From contig CAKTIH010000005.1 in NCBI GenBank assembly GCA_934565615.1, positions 1 through 35,660 of the forward strand: DNA of 35,660 nucleotides, read 5' to 3'. The notes beneath the pieces were generated by a model. That model worked only from the letters and a program-made list of their open reading frames with translations, was not told the DNA's origin and ran no database searches. Of this stretch, positions 22,457 through 31,576 are shown piece by piece (position 1 is the stretch's first letter; the number at the start of each line of letters is the position of its first letter). This stretch comes from an uncultured Oscillospiraceae bacterium. Its GTDB lineage: Bacteria > Bacillota > Clostridia > Oscillospirales > Oscillospiraceae. A program made the translations under genes and the position numbers.

Positions 22457-23431
22457 CTATTTCAGTGCATCCAATATCATCTCTCTGTGCAGCAGCTGCA
22501 TGGCTCGCGGCTGCTCTGCCTCTTCCACAAGGACGCTTATTCTCCCGTCGCCGACGCTGCCGGAGAGCACCTCGATTCCCTCCGCCGCGAGCAACAGCAC
22601 CGCCCGCGACAGTGCCGCGGCGTCCGCCGCCTTACCGGCAAGGCTTATTTCGCCGCTGGCACGGCGGCGCGTTATCCCGGCAAAGTCGGGGCGGCTGCCA
22701 TCGCGCAGCGCGCGCACCTGCGAGCCGGGCGCGTCGGTAAACGATGAGAGCAGATGTATCACAACGGAGTTTGCCATCGCAAGCTCCACGGATTTCGCGT
22801 GGAGCACCTGTGACCCGGCCTCGGCAAGGGCGAGCATATCCCGGTAATCAATCGCGTCGAGCTTCACCGCGTCCGGTATCAGGCGCGGGTCGGCGGTATA
22901 TATGCCGTCGACGTCGGTGTAGATCTCACAGCAGTCGCTCTCGAGCGCGGCGGCGAGGGCGACCGCCGTCGTATCCGAGCCGCCACGGCCAAGGCTCGTT
23001 ATATCCCCCGCGGCGCACACGCCCTGAAACCCCGTCACGACCGGGACACGGCCTCGGCTCAGCGCCTCCCTTATCCTCACCGGCGCGATGAGCCTTATGT
23101 CGCTGTCGCCATAGCGGCAGTCGGTATATATCCCTGCCTGCCACCCGGCAAGAGACACCGCCGGTATGCCGAGGCTCTCCATCGTCATGACGAGCAGCGC
23201 CGCCGACTGCTGCTCGCCGGTAGTGATGAGTGCGTCCATCTCACGCGGAGAGGGCTTACCGCCAAGCTCGCGCGCCCTATCCGCAAGAAGGTCGGTAGTG
23301 TCGCCCATTGCCGAGACTACGACCACAACTTCGTTCCCGTTCTGCCGCTGCCGCATACAAATGCCTGCCGCGCGGCGCAGCCTGTCTCCGTCCGCTATGG
23401 AGCTGCCGCCGAATTTTTGCACTATAAGCAT
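22457..23431 (-). CDS. Aspartate kinase, short form
   Basis: Phosphorylates L-aspartate, the first step to lysine, threonine, methionine and diaminopimelate. It has 324 residues; the usual monofunctional enzyme has about 400. The catalytic amino-acid kinase domain is complete. It has VQKFGGSS at 4-11, ITTGEQQSAALL, GRGGSDTTAVALA and the stretch YTDVDGIYTADPRLI. The kinase part ends near residue 236 (LLSSFTDAPGSQV). Only about 75-80 residues follow, enough for a single ACT domain (GITRRRASGEISL and so on) instead of the usual two. Allosteric control may therefore differ. The start ATG at 23431 has GGAGG with a 7-nt spacer. A TATAAT on the minus strand at 23500-23495 is a possible -10 without a good -35. 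It is divergent from the YtvI gene. Confidence 0.9.
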   Translation of the reverse strand: MLIVQKFGGSSIADGDRLRRAAGICMRQRQNGNEVVVVVSAMGDTTDLLADRARELGGKPSPREMDALITTGEQQSAALLVMTMESLGIPAVSLAGWQAGIYTDCRYGDSDIRLIAPVRIREALSRGRVPVVTGFQGVCAAGDITSLGRGGSDTTAVALAAALESDCCEIYTDVDGIYTADPRLIPDAVKLDAIDYRDMLALAEAGSQVLHAKSVELAMANSVVIHLLSSFTDAPGSQVRALRDGSRPDFAGITRRRASGEISLAGKAADAAALSRAVLLLAAEGIEVLSGSVGDGRISVLVEEAEQPRAMQLLHREMILDALK

Positions 23432-23584
23432 TTCTTTTCCTCCAGTGCCGCAGATTACAGTGCGGGCGCGGCACAGAAAGCACCGGCCCAATCCATTATA
23501 TACAGCGCCGCGGCCGGGGGTTCGATGAATAAAAATCGGTGCGCAGGGCGAATATTATCTGGAGAAATGCGGAGGGGTGAGGAA

Positions 23585-24655
23585 ATGCAGGAAAAGCTTG
23601 CCGGATATTTTGCGCTGCTGCTGTACGCGGCGGGGACGGTCGGCCTCGTATGGCTGTGCGTGCGCTTCATACTGCCGTGGGCGGCGCCGTTTATAACGGC
23701 CTACCTGCTGGCGGCGCTGCTGGAAAGGCCCGTGGGCTATCTCTCCCGGCACGGCTGGAGACGGGGCACGGCGGCGGCGCTGTGCGTACTGCTGACACTC
23801 GCGCTGCTTTTGTGGGCGGCGGCCTCGCTCGTGTTAAAGGGCGTCGGCACGGTCACGGAGTTCATGCAGAGCGTCCCGGGGCTTATGAGCCTCATCGAGC
23901 AGAAGCTCTTAGAGCTTGAAAACCGCGCTATGGACTACATCGGCAGCGCCCCGGAGGGCACAGCGGCATATTTTGAGACGGCGGCCTCATCCATCGGGGA
24001 CATGCTCTATTCCCTGCCCGCGGCAATATCGAAGCAGGCCATCGCCTTTCTCTCCCGCACGGCGCAGGCAAGCCCCGATACGCTGCTGTTCATTGTAACG
24101 GCGGGGATCGGCACCTATTTTATCTCTGCGGCCTTTCCGAAGATAAACGCCTTTATCCTTGCGCAGCTCCCCGCGGGCTTCCGCCAGCGCCTTGAGGGGC
24201 TGGGAGCCGATCTGCGCGGCAGCTTCGGCGGCTTCATGCGCGCTCAGCTCATACTTATGGCGATGACTTTCATAGAACTGCTCATCGCGTTTCTGCTGCT
24301 CGGCGTGCGCGGCGCGCTCGGCATCGCCGCCGTGACCGCGCTGATAGACGCGCTGCCGGTGTTCGGCACGGGCGTGGTGCTGGTGCCGTGGGCGGTGTTC
24401 TGCCTGCTGCTCGGCAATACCGGGAGGGCTATCGGCCTGATCGTATGCTGGGCGCTTGTCAACCTCGTGCGCAGCTGCACGCAGGCAAAGCTCCTCGGCG
24501 ATCAGATAGGTCTTGACCCTATCGCCTCGCTCGCGGCGATATACGTCGGCTGGCGCGTGTGCGGCGTGTGGGGGATGCTGCTGTTCCCGATATTGCTTGT
24601 GACAGTTCAACAGCTCAACGACCGCGGTGTGATAAGATTATGGAAGAGCGTATAA
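23585..24655 (+). CDS. ytvI: AI-2E/YtvI family permease, sporulation membrane protein type
   Basis: An integral membrane protein of 356 residues in the AI-2E (UPF0118) transporter superfamily, closest by eye to sporulation protein YtvI. It has N-terminal paired helices (about 10-50 and 60-85), an amphipathic coiled section with no membrane helices (about 90-150), then five to six more helices. The conserved block is GALGIAAVTALIDALPVFGT, followed by LGDQIGLDPIASLAAIYVGWR. FPKINAFILAQLP is the YtvI-like loop. The transported solute is unknown; in B. subtilis ytvI is a SigE-controlled gene. The start is ATG at 23585, 7 nt after GGAGGGG. Earlier in-frame ATGs (23567, 23417) lack proper spacing or overlap the divergent gene. 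Confidence 0.85.
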   Translation: MQEKLAGYFALLLYAAGTVGLVWLCVRFILPWAAPFITAYLLAALLERPVGYLSRHGWRRGTAAALCVLLTLALLLWAAASLVLKGVGTVTEFMQSVPGLMSLIEQKLLELENRAMDYIGSAPEGTAAYFETAASSIGDMLYSLPAAISKQAIAFLSRTAQASPDTLLFIVTAGIGTYFISAAFPKINAFILAQLPAGFRQRLEGLGADLRGSFGGFMRAQLILMAMTFIELLIAFLLLGVRGALGIAAVTALIDALPVFGTGVVLVPWAVFCLLLGNTGRAIGLIVCWALVNLVRSCTQAKLLGDQIGLDPIASLAAIYVGWRVCGVWGMLLFPILLVTVQQLNDRGVIRLWKSV

Positions 24656-24657
24656 AA

Positions 24658-24690
24658 ATGCAGCGTCTGTTTTCAGACGCTGCATCAATT
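24658..24690. terminator. Bidirectional terminator between ytvI and asnS
   Basis: ATGCAGCGTCTG at 24658-24669 pairs perfectly with CAGACGCTGCAT at 24674-24685 around TTTT. AATTTT follows on the plus side, and TTTTTA on the minus side. It terminates both convergent genes. Confidence 0.9.
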
Positions 24691-24699
24691 TTATGCTTA

Positions 24700-26094
<1,395 letters not shown>

Positions 26095-26138
26095 TTGGCG
26101 CTCTTCCTTTCTTTGTGCCTGTGGGCACGCATATTTTT

Positions 26139-26174
26139 AAAAGCAGCACTGGTTTCCGTGAAAACCGGTGCTGC
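26139..26174 (-). terminator. Hairpin at the 5' end of the asnS transcript / lipid-kinase operon terminator
   Basis: GCAGCAC at 26143-26149 pairs with GTGCTGC at 26168-26174; five further pairs (GGTTT/AAACC) follow one mismatch. On the minus strand the stem is followed by TTTTAAAAATA. It ends the upstream operon 58 nt after the lipid-kinase stop. It also coincides with the predicted asnS start site (about 26171), so it forms the very 5' end of the asnS mRNA. A second small stem (GTGCC/GGCAC at 26115-26128) lies before the ribosome-binding site. Confidence 0.7.
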
Positions 26175-26177
26175 ATT

Positions 26178-26206
26178 ATTATATATATTATGGTCGGATA
26201 TTGCAA
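26178..26206 (-). promoter_or_regulatory. SigA-type promoter for asnS
   Basis: On the minus strand TTGCAA (26206-26201), 17 nt, and a perfect TATAAT (26183-26178). The expected start is near 26171. It lies between the lipid-kinase stop and the hairpin. Confidence 0.75.
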
Positions 26207-26231
26207 GGTTTAATTGCGTTTTCCTGGAAAA

Positions 26232-27122
26232 TCAGAAGATCATCTGTACAGGGCACTCGTAGTTTTTGAGCGTGATATCCTGATATTCGCCGCCGGCCTC
26301 GCCGTCGCGCGTCCATGACACCGGTTTATCGAAGGTGAACCGCGCCTGCTTTGTGTGGAGAATGAGGAGATTCTCACTGTCAAAGCGCTGGGACAGCACG
26401 CTTTCGACGATCTCGCCGAAGCCCGCGACGCTGCCGGGGTTCTTTACCAGCACAAGCTCGCTCATACCGTCCCCGAGGCAGACCATCTCGCTCGGCAGGC
26501 GGACGATGCCCGCGACAGAAGTGGAGTTTGACATGCTGCCGTAGAGCAGGTCCGCTTCCACAACGCCGCCGTCGTACTCGACGCGCGTCTTATAGCTCTC
26601 TATCTTCCCGAGCTGCTGCGCGCCCTGGAGCACATAGGCCAGGTGACCCAGCCGCTTTTTCTGATCCTGCGGGGTGGCATAGCTCACCTCGGTGAACGCG
26701 CCGAAGGCTGCGATATAGGCAAAATATTTATCGTCTCCGAAGCCGCCGACATCAAAGGGGTGCGCCGTACCGTGGACTATCCTGCGTGCCGCGCCAACCG
26801 TATCGTTCTTCGGCAGGCCGAGCGTCGTTGCGACGTCGTTCGCCGTGCCCATAGGCATATACCCGACAGGCGGCGGAGAGTCGAGCTGCATGAGTCCGGC
26901 GAGCACCTCGCTGAGCGTACCGTCCCCGCCGACGCAGGCGACCGTATCAAAGTCTCCGGCGTGGCGCGCGGCAAACTCCGTTGCTTCCCCGCGCCCGGAG
27001 GTGAAGAACAGTGTCGTCCTGTAGCCGCCGAGGTCGAGCGTATGCAGCGCTTCGGCAAAATTCGCCTTATATCCGCCGCGTCCCGCCGCGGGGTTTACTA
27101 TGAGCATCAGTTTCTTTTCCAT
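26232..27122 (-). CDS. YegS/BmrU family lipid (diacylglycerol) kinase
   Basis: A membrane-associated kinase of the diacylglycerol kinase catalytic family (DagK_cat). In Gram-positives the DgkB type returns diacylglycerol from lipoteichoic acid synthesis to phosphatidic acid. It has 296 residues. The N-terminal nucleotide motif is IVNPAAGRGG (8-17), GGDGT is at 65-69, and MGTANDVATTLGLP at 91-104. The C-terminal beta-sandwich ends with the acidic segment WTRDGEAGGEYQDI, where family members have a DGE metal/catalytic motif (here DGE in RDGEAG). The lipid substrate cannot be determined by eye. It is the last gene of the operon starting at 30144; it starts 17 nt after the UPF0210 gene and is followed by a hairpin. 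Confidence 0.9.
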   Translation of the reverse strand: MEKKLMLIVNPAAGRGGYKANFAEALHTLDLGGYRTTLFFTSGRGEATEFAARHAGDFDTVACVGGDGTLSEVLAGLMQLDSPPPVGYMPMGTANDVATTLGLPKNDTVGAARRIVHGTAHPFDVGGFGDDKYFAYIAAFGAFTEVSYATPQDQKKRLGHLAYVLQGAQQLGKIESYKTRVEYDGGVVEADLLYGSMSNSTSVAGIVRLPSEMVCLGDGMSELVLVKNPGSVAGFGEIVESVLSQRFDSENLLILHTKQARFTFDKPVSWTRDGEAGGEYQDITLKNYECPVQMIF

Positions 27123-27139
27123 GTTTTTCTTACCTCGGC

Positions 27140-28495
27140 TCAGTTCTTCAGGCTGTGGAGCGGGGCGGGGATGCGACCGCCGCGGGCGATGAACTCCGCG
27201 GCGCTGCCGTCGTGCAGCGGCATTATAGGCGCAGAGCCGAGAAGCCCGCCGAAGTCTACCGTGTCGCCGACGGTCTTGCCCTTTGCCGGGATGATGCGCA
27301 CGGCGGTGGTCTTGTTGTTGACCATGCCGATCGCCGCCTCGTCGGCAATGATAGCGGAGATGGTATCGGCGCTAGTGTCGCCGGGGACGGCGATCATATC
27401 AAGGCCGACCGAACAGACGCAGGTCATGGCTTCGAGCTTATCGATGCAGAGCATCCCGTCCTCCACGGCAGAGATCATGCCCGCATCCTCGGACACGGGG
27501 ATAAACGCACCGGACAGGCCGCCGACATGGCTTGACGCCATGACGCCGCCTTTTTTGACCGCGTCGTTGAGGAGCGCGAGAGCAGCGGTCGTGCCGTGCG
27601 TGCCGCACTTTTCAAGGCCCATTATCTCCAGTATCTCCGCGACGCTGTCGCCGATCGCGGGAGTGGGAGCAAGGGAGAGGTCGACCACGCCGAAGGGCAC
27701 GCCGAGGCGGCGCGAGGCCTCCTGCGCGACAAGCTCGCCCATGCGCGTTATCTTGAAGGCGGTCTTTTTTATCGTCTCCGCCACAACGTCAAAGCTCTCG
27801 CCCTTGCACTGCTTGAGCGCGTGGGCGACGACGCCGGGGCCGGACACGCCGACATTGATGACCGTCTCCGGTTCGCCGACGCCGTGGAACGCGCCCGCCA
27901 TAAAGGGGTTATCCTCAACGGCGTTAGCGAACACGACGAGCTTTGCGCAGCCCATCGGGTCAATGTCCGCGGTCTGCTTTATTATCCTGCCCATGAGCGC
28001 GACGGCGTCCATGTTTATGCCCGCTCTCGTCGAAGCGAGGTTCACGCTCGAGCAGACAAGCTCCGTCTGCGTGAGCGCGGCGGGGATGGAATTGATAAGC
28101 CGCAGGTCGCTTTTCGTAAAGCCCTTATGCGCAAGCGCCGAAAAGCCGCCGATAAAGTTCACGCCCGTCTCGTGCGCGGCGCGGTCGAGCGTCAGGGCTA
28201 TGGGGGTATAGTCCTCCTCCCGGCACGCCGCGGCGACGAGGGATATCGGGCTTACCGAAATGCGCTTGTTGACGATGGGTATGCCAAGCTCCCGCTCTAT
28301 GGCGCAGCCGGTCTCGACAAGCTTACCCGCACAGCGGCATATCTTGTCGTAGATCTTCCGGCAGCACTCGTCCATGCTCTCGCCCGCGCAGTCAAGCAGG
28401 CTTATGCCCATGGTGATCGTGCGCACATCGAGGTGCTGCTGGTTTATCATGTCTATGGTTTGCAGAATTTCACTGCTGTTGAAGAGATAGCTCAT
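27140..28495 (-). CDS. UPF0210 (PFL/DUF711) family protein
   Basis: A conserved cytoplasmic protein of 451 residues whose biochemical role is not established. Family features visible are DVRTITMGISLLDCA near the N-terminus, INMDAVALMGRIIK in the middle, the glycine-rich NVGVSGPGVVAHAL, LSLAPTPAIGDSVAEILE, and CGTHGTTAALALLNDAVKKG. This family is regularly paired with a small ACT-domain protein (UPF0237). Here that gene lies 8 nt upstream on the same strand, so the two are co-expressed and probably work together. The PFL abbreviation reflects weak resemblance to pyruvate formate-lyase-like proteins; no glycyl-radical motif is evident. The start ATG at 28495 follows a short gap with moderate ribosome-binding potential. 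Confidence 0.92.
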   Translation of the reverse strand: MSYLFNSSEILQTIDMINQQHLDVRTITMGISLLDCAGESMDECCRKIYDKICRCAGKLVETGCAIERELGIPIVNKRISVSPISLVAAACREEDYTPIALTLDRAAHETGVNFIGGFSALAHKGFTKSDLRLINSIPAALTQTELVCSSVNLASTRAGINMDAVALMGRIIKQTADIDPMGCAKLVVFANAVEDNPFMAGAFHGVGEPETVINVGVSGPGVVAHALKQCKGESFDVVAETIKKTAFKITRMGELVAQEASRRLGVPFGVVDLSLAPTPAIGDSVAEILEIMGLEKCGTHGTTAALALLNDAVKKGGVMASSHVGGLSGAFIPVSEDAGMISAVEDGMLCIDKLEAMTCVCSVGLDMIAVPGDTSADTISAIIADEAAIGMVNNKTTAVRIIPAKGKTVGDTVDFGGLLGSAPIMPLHDGSAAEFIARGGRIPAPLHSLKN

Positions 28496-28503
28496 GGGGC
28501 ACC

Positions 28504-28773
28504 TCAGATCCTGTGCATGGCTTCAAAGATGTCCTGCCGCTGGATATGGATATCGAGCATGCGCTCCTCGCCCTTCTCCTTGAGGAAACGGATCAGCTCA
28601 TCAAAGGGCATGGTGCAGTCGGCAAGGTCTACGAGCATTATCATTGCGAAATACTCCTGCATCAGCGTCTGGCTGATATCGAGGATGTTTATCTCCTTCT
28701 GGGCAAGCAGCGAGGTGACATAGGCGGTGATGCCCTTGCTGTCCTTCGCGAACACGCTGACTATTGCTTTCAT
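28504..28773 (-). CDS. ACT domain protein, UPF0237 family
   Basis: A single ACT domain of 89 residues (beta-alpha-beta-beta-alpha-beta). It begins MKAIVSVFAKDSKGITAYVT and has an INILDISQTLMQEYFAMIML strand pair and a C-terminal helix LIRFLKEKGE. ACT domains bind amino acids or other small ligands; the family resembles the GcvR type, and its ligand is unknown. AGGAG sits 8 nt before the ATG at 28773. It is 25 nt downstream of nth and 8 nt upstream of the UPF0210 gene. The pairing with UPF0210 is common in Firmicutes and suggests that it senses a metabolite and controls its partner, which is inference. Confidence 0.92.
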   Translation of the reverse strand: MKAIVSVFAKDSKGITAYVTSLLAQKEINILDISQTLMQEYFAMIMLVDLADCTMPFDELIRFLKEKGEERMLDIHIQRQDIFEAMHRI

Positions 28774-28798
28774 TCTCTTCTCTCCTATGTATTAGTTA

Positions 28799-29434
28799 TC
28801 AGCCCGAATAGTGCTGGCACAGGTGCCCGACGCAGCACCTTTCGCACTCCGGTCTCCTCGCGATGCACACCGCCCTGCCGTGCAGGACTATGCAGTGGCA
28901 GAAGTCCGAGGAGTGTTCGGGCGGCAGTATCTTCCGCAGCTCCATTTCGATCTTCACCGGGTCCTTGAGGTTATCCACAAGGCCGAGGAGATTTGAAATG
29001 CGGATGCAGTGCGTGTCCACGACCGTGGAGCCGGGGATCTTGAACACATCGCCGAGGATGAGGTTCGCTGTCTTGCGCCCAACGCCGGGCAGTGCCGTCA
29101 GCTCCTCCATCGTGCGCGGCAGCTCCCCGCCGTATTTCTCCAGCAGCACATTCGCGCAGGCGACGATGTCCCGCGCCTTGGAATGATAGAAGCCGCAGGA
29201 GCGCACATACTCCTCCACCTCCGCGACGTCCGCTTCGGCAAATGCCTCAAGCGTCGGGAAGCGCTCAAACAGCGCCGGGGTTATCTTGTTCACGCGCTCA
29301 TCGGTACACTGCGCCGCAAGGCGCACCGAGAACAGCAGCTCATAGGCCTTGTTCCAATCGAGCGTGCAGTCCGCCAATGGGTACTCCTCCATCAGCAGAC
29401 GCACTATCTCATTTACCTGCTCCTGTGTTCTCAT
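28799..29434 (-). CDS. nth: Endonuclease III (DNA glycosylase/AP lyase)
   Basis: A base-excision repair enzyme removing oxidised pyrimidines and cleaving AP sites. It has 211 residues. The helix-hairpin-helix LPGVGRKTANLILG holds the catalytic lysine K121, and VVDTHCIRISN holds the catalytic aspartate D140. The C-terminal 4Fe-4S cluster motif Cx6Cx2Cx5C is complete (C190, C197, C200, C206). The start is ATG at 29432-29434. It overlaps the stop of the upstream tether-protein gene by 4 nt (ATGA), so translation is coupled; a longer frame to 29461 runs inside that gene and is rejected. It is the second gene of a five-gene operon that also contains UPF0237, UPF0210 and a lipid kinase. Confidence 0.96.
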   Translation of the reverse strand: MRTQEQVNEIVRLLMEEYPLADCTLDWNKAYELLFSVRLAAQCTDERVNKITPALFERFPTLEAFAEADVAEVEEYVRSCGFYHSKARDIVACANVLLEKYGGELPRTMEELTALPGVGRKTANLILGDVFKIPGSTVVDTHCIRISNLLGLVDNLKDPVKIEMELRKILPPEHSSDFCHCIVLHGRAVCIARRPECERCCVGHLCQHYSG

Positions 29435-30144
29435 CTGCTGAGTTCTATCGTGCCGCCGCACTCGATGACCGGCAGCTCCACCTTGCTGTAGGTGCCGCCG
29501 AACTGGTACTGCACCGCGACAGGGAAGCTGTCGCTGCTGCCGGCGGGCAGACTCAGCGTGTGCACCGTGGAGGCAAGCAGGGTCTCAAGCCGCGTGTTGT
29601 TCTCCCACTTTATCGCAGGGGAATTTTCTGAGGCGTACTGGTCGCCGACGCTGACGTTGACGGCGTTATAAAGCTCGCGTACCTCGATCTGATAGGAGAT
29701 AAGATAGACGTTCACCGTGACCTCGACGCGCTCAGAATCGAGCACCGTCGCCGTCCAGTCGGCGCGCAGGTTCAGCGGTGTGCCGGTATCGGAGGTGAAG
29801 CTGCCCGAGCCGATGACCTCGCCCTGCGGGATAACGGGCTGGACAGGTTCCGGGGTCGCGGTGGGAACTGGCGTCGGCGTAGGTGTAGCCGTCGGCACTG
29901 GCGTTGCGGGAGCCGGCGTCGCGGTCGGCGCGGTGGACGGAGCTATCGCCGGGGTCGGCTGCGCGGTCTCTAAAGCGGGCTGCGTCTCAACGCTCGGCGT
30001 GACCGTGTTTGCATATGGGTCGCTCGTCGGCGTCGTATCGGCCTTTCTATCGCTCTGCATGTCCATAAGCAGATTGACCGCAACTGCGATCACCAGCAGA
30101 AAAACTATAATAAACAAAACGGCTTTGATTCTTCCTTTTGACAT
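29431..30144 (-). CDS. Membrane-anchored exported protein with Pro/Thr tether
   Basis: A family I do not recognise, of 237 residues. The N-terminal anchor has KGRIK then a hydrophobic helix (about 8-27) without a lipobox or obvious cleavage site. A tether rich in Thr, Pro, Ala and Val (about 37-105, with repeated TPTPT-type units) follows. The C-terminal extracytoplasmic domain of about 130 residues is beta-rich (LNLRADWTATVL, VEVTVNVYLISYQIEV, FPVAVQYQFGG). It has no catalytic motif I can name. AAAGGAG lies 9 nt before the ATG, and a good promoter lies at 30182-30210. It is the first gene of the operon and is translationally coupled to nth. Its design resembles the N-terminal half of the CapA-type protein at 33078. 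Confidence 0.82.
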   Translation of the reverse strand: MSKGRIKAVLFIIVFLLVIAVAVNLLMDMQSDRKADTTPTSDPYANTVTPSVETQPALETAQPTPAIAPSTAPTATPAPATPVPTATPTPTPVPTATPEPVQPVIPQGEVIGSGSFTSDTGTPLNLRADWTATVLDSERVEVTVNVYLISYQIEVRELYNAVNVSVGDQYASENSPAIKWENNTRLETLLASTVHTLSLPAGSSDSFPVAVQYQFGGTYSKVELPVIECGGTIELSR

Positions 30145-30181
30145 TTCGGATCACTCCTTTGTACTATGCTTTGGAGAGATA

Positions 30182-30210
30182 ATTATAAACCATGCGTCGA
30201 AAATTGTCCA
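30182..30210 (-). promoter_or_regulatory. SigA-type promoter for the tether-nth-ACT-UPF0210-lipid kinase operon
   Basis: On the minus strand TGGACA (30210-30205), 17 nt, and a perfect TATAAT (30187-30182). The start near 30175 leaves a leader of about 31 nt. An inverted repeat ATTGT-AC-ACAAT at 30222-30233 lies between it and the divergent rarA promoter. Confidence 0.75.
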
Positions 30211-30253
30211 TAATTCCGCGCATTGTACACAATAATTTAATAGTAAATCCGGT

Positions 30254-30282
30254 TTTACATTTCCCGCCGCCGGTGGTATAAT
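30254..30282 (+). promoter_or_regulatory. SigA-type promoter for the rarA operon
   Basis: TTTACA at 30254-30259, 17 nt, and a perfect TATAAT at 30277-30282. The start near 30289 gives a leader of about 37 nt. An ATG at 30281 lies within the -10 box and so cannot be the start codon. Confidence 0.78.
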
Positions 30283-30325
30283 GAGATTCTGTATCGAATC
30301 TTTACTGAAAGGCGGATTGCCCAGA

Positions 30326-31576
30326 ATGTATAAACCATTAGCGGACGAGATCCGCCCCGCGTCGCTTGACGACGTTGTCGGTCAGAAGCATATTTTAGGC
30401 AAAGACGGTATGCTCCGCCGCATCGTCGAGAGCGGTCAGATACCGAACATGATATTCTACGGTCCCTCCGGGACGGGCAAGACCACCGTCGCGCGCATCA
30501 TCGCCCAGCGCACCAACCGCTCGCTGCGCAAGCTCAACGCGACGACCGCAGGCATTGCCGATATAAAAAAGATCATCGATGAGCTTGACACCTTCCTCGC
30601 TCCCGGCGGCGTGCTGCTCTATCTCGATGAGATACAGTATTTCAACAAAAAACAGCAGCAGTCGCTGCTTGAGTTTATCGAGGACGGGCGCATCACTCTC
30701 ATCGCCTCCACGACGGAGAACCCCTATTTCTGCGTGTTCAACGCTATTCTCAGCCGCTCGACGGTGTTTGAGTTCAAGCCCGTCTCCGCCGTGGATGTGA
30801 AGCAGGCGGTCTACCGCGCGGTGGATATAATGAACGCACGGCGGGACACTCCGCTCACGCTTGAAAATGGCGCTGCCGAACGCATCTCCTCCGCCTGCGG
30901 CGGGGACGTGCGCAAGGCGATAAACTCGGTCGAGCTGCTCTTCTCCGCCGCGGGGGAGCGCAGCGTCATCACCGCCGAGGACGCCGCCGCGATAACTCAG
31001 CGCAGCGCCATGCGCTACGACCGCGACGGGGACGATCATTTTGACATTCTCTCCGCGCTCATGAAATCGCTGCGCGGCTCTGACCCGGACGCGGCGCTGC
31101 ATTATCTGGCGCGTCTCCTTGAGGTCGGCGATCTTGTCGGCGCGTGCCGACGCATCCTCTGCTCGGCAAGCGAGGACATCGGCCTTGCCTATCCTCTGGC
31201 TGTGCCTATCGTCAAGGCCTGCGTGGACTCCGCGCTTCAGCTTGGTCTGCCCGAGGCGAAGCTCCCATTGGCCGAGGCCTGCATCCTGCTTGCGACCGCG
31301 CCGAAGTCGAACTCTGCCTGCATGGGCATTGACGCCGCTCTTGCCGACGTCCGCGCCGGGCGCACGGGCAGCATACCTCGCGAGCTTCAGAACGTCCACG
31401 CTGACGGCGCAGGCTTCGAGCGCGAGCAGGGCTACAAGTACCCGCACAGCTATCCCGGTCACTGGGTGCGTCAGCAGTATCTGCCCTATGAGCTGCGCGG
31501 CGCGCACTACTATGATTACGGCGACAACAAGACCGAACAGGCAGCGAAGCGATATTGGGAGGAGATCAAGAAATAA
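30326..31576 (+). CDS. rarA: Replication-associated recombination protein A (RarA/MgsA AAA+ ATPase)
   Basis: An AAA+ ATPase related to clamp-loader and Holliday-junction proteins that acts at stalled replication forks. It has 416 residues. The N-terminus is MYKPLADEIRPASLDDVVGQ, with Walker A GPSGTGKTT at 46-54. The Walker B block is LLYLDEIQYFNKKQQQ. Sensor 1 is ASTTENPYF, and the arginine-finger region is AILSRSTVFEF. The C-terminal tetramerisation domain includes SEDIGLAYPLAV and, near the end, YKYPHSYPGHWVRQQYLP. The start is ATG at 30326, preceded by AAAGGCGG about 10 nt upstream. It heads an overlapping series: its TAA shares one base with the next ATG. Confidence 0.96.
   Translation: MYKPLADEIRPASLDDVVGQKHILGKDGMLRRIVESGQIPNMIFYGPSGTGKTTVARIIAQRTNRSLRKLNATTAGIADIKKIIDELDTFLAPGGVLLYLDEIQYFNKKQQQSLLEFIEDGRITLIASTTENPYFCVFNAILSRSTVFEFKPVSAVDVKQAVYRAVDIMNARRDTPLTLENGAAERISSACGGDVRKAINSVELLFSAAGERSVITAEDAAAITQRSAMRYDRDGDDHFDILSALMKSLRGSDPDAALHYLARLLEVGDLVGACRRILCSASEDIGLAYPLAVPIVKACVDSALQLGLPEAKLPLAEACILLATAPKSNSACMGIDAALADVRAGRTGSIPRELQNVHADGAGFEREQGYKYPHSYPGHWVRQQYLPYELRGAHYYDYGDNKTEQAAKRYWEEIKK

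Noticed and set aside
26095..26231. T-box riboswitch before asnS
   Set aside because: The leader is only about 80 nt and lacks the T-box core sequence and stem I; only a promoter and two hairpins are visible. The same holds for the divIVA-ileS gap.
26643..28723. Plus-strand frames of 522 and 375 codons
   Set aside because: Antisense to the lipid kinase, UPF0210 and ACT genes, all well supported on the minus strand.
29840..29960. Simple-sequence DNA repeat or CRISPR-like array
   Set aside because: It is the coding sequence of a Thr/Pro-rich tether; the units are short, irregular and in frame, with no spacers.
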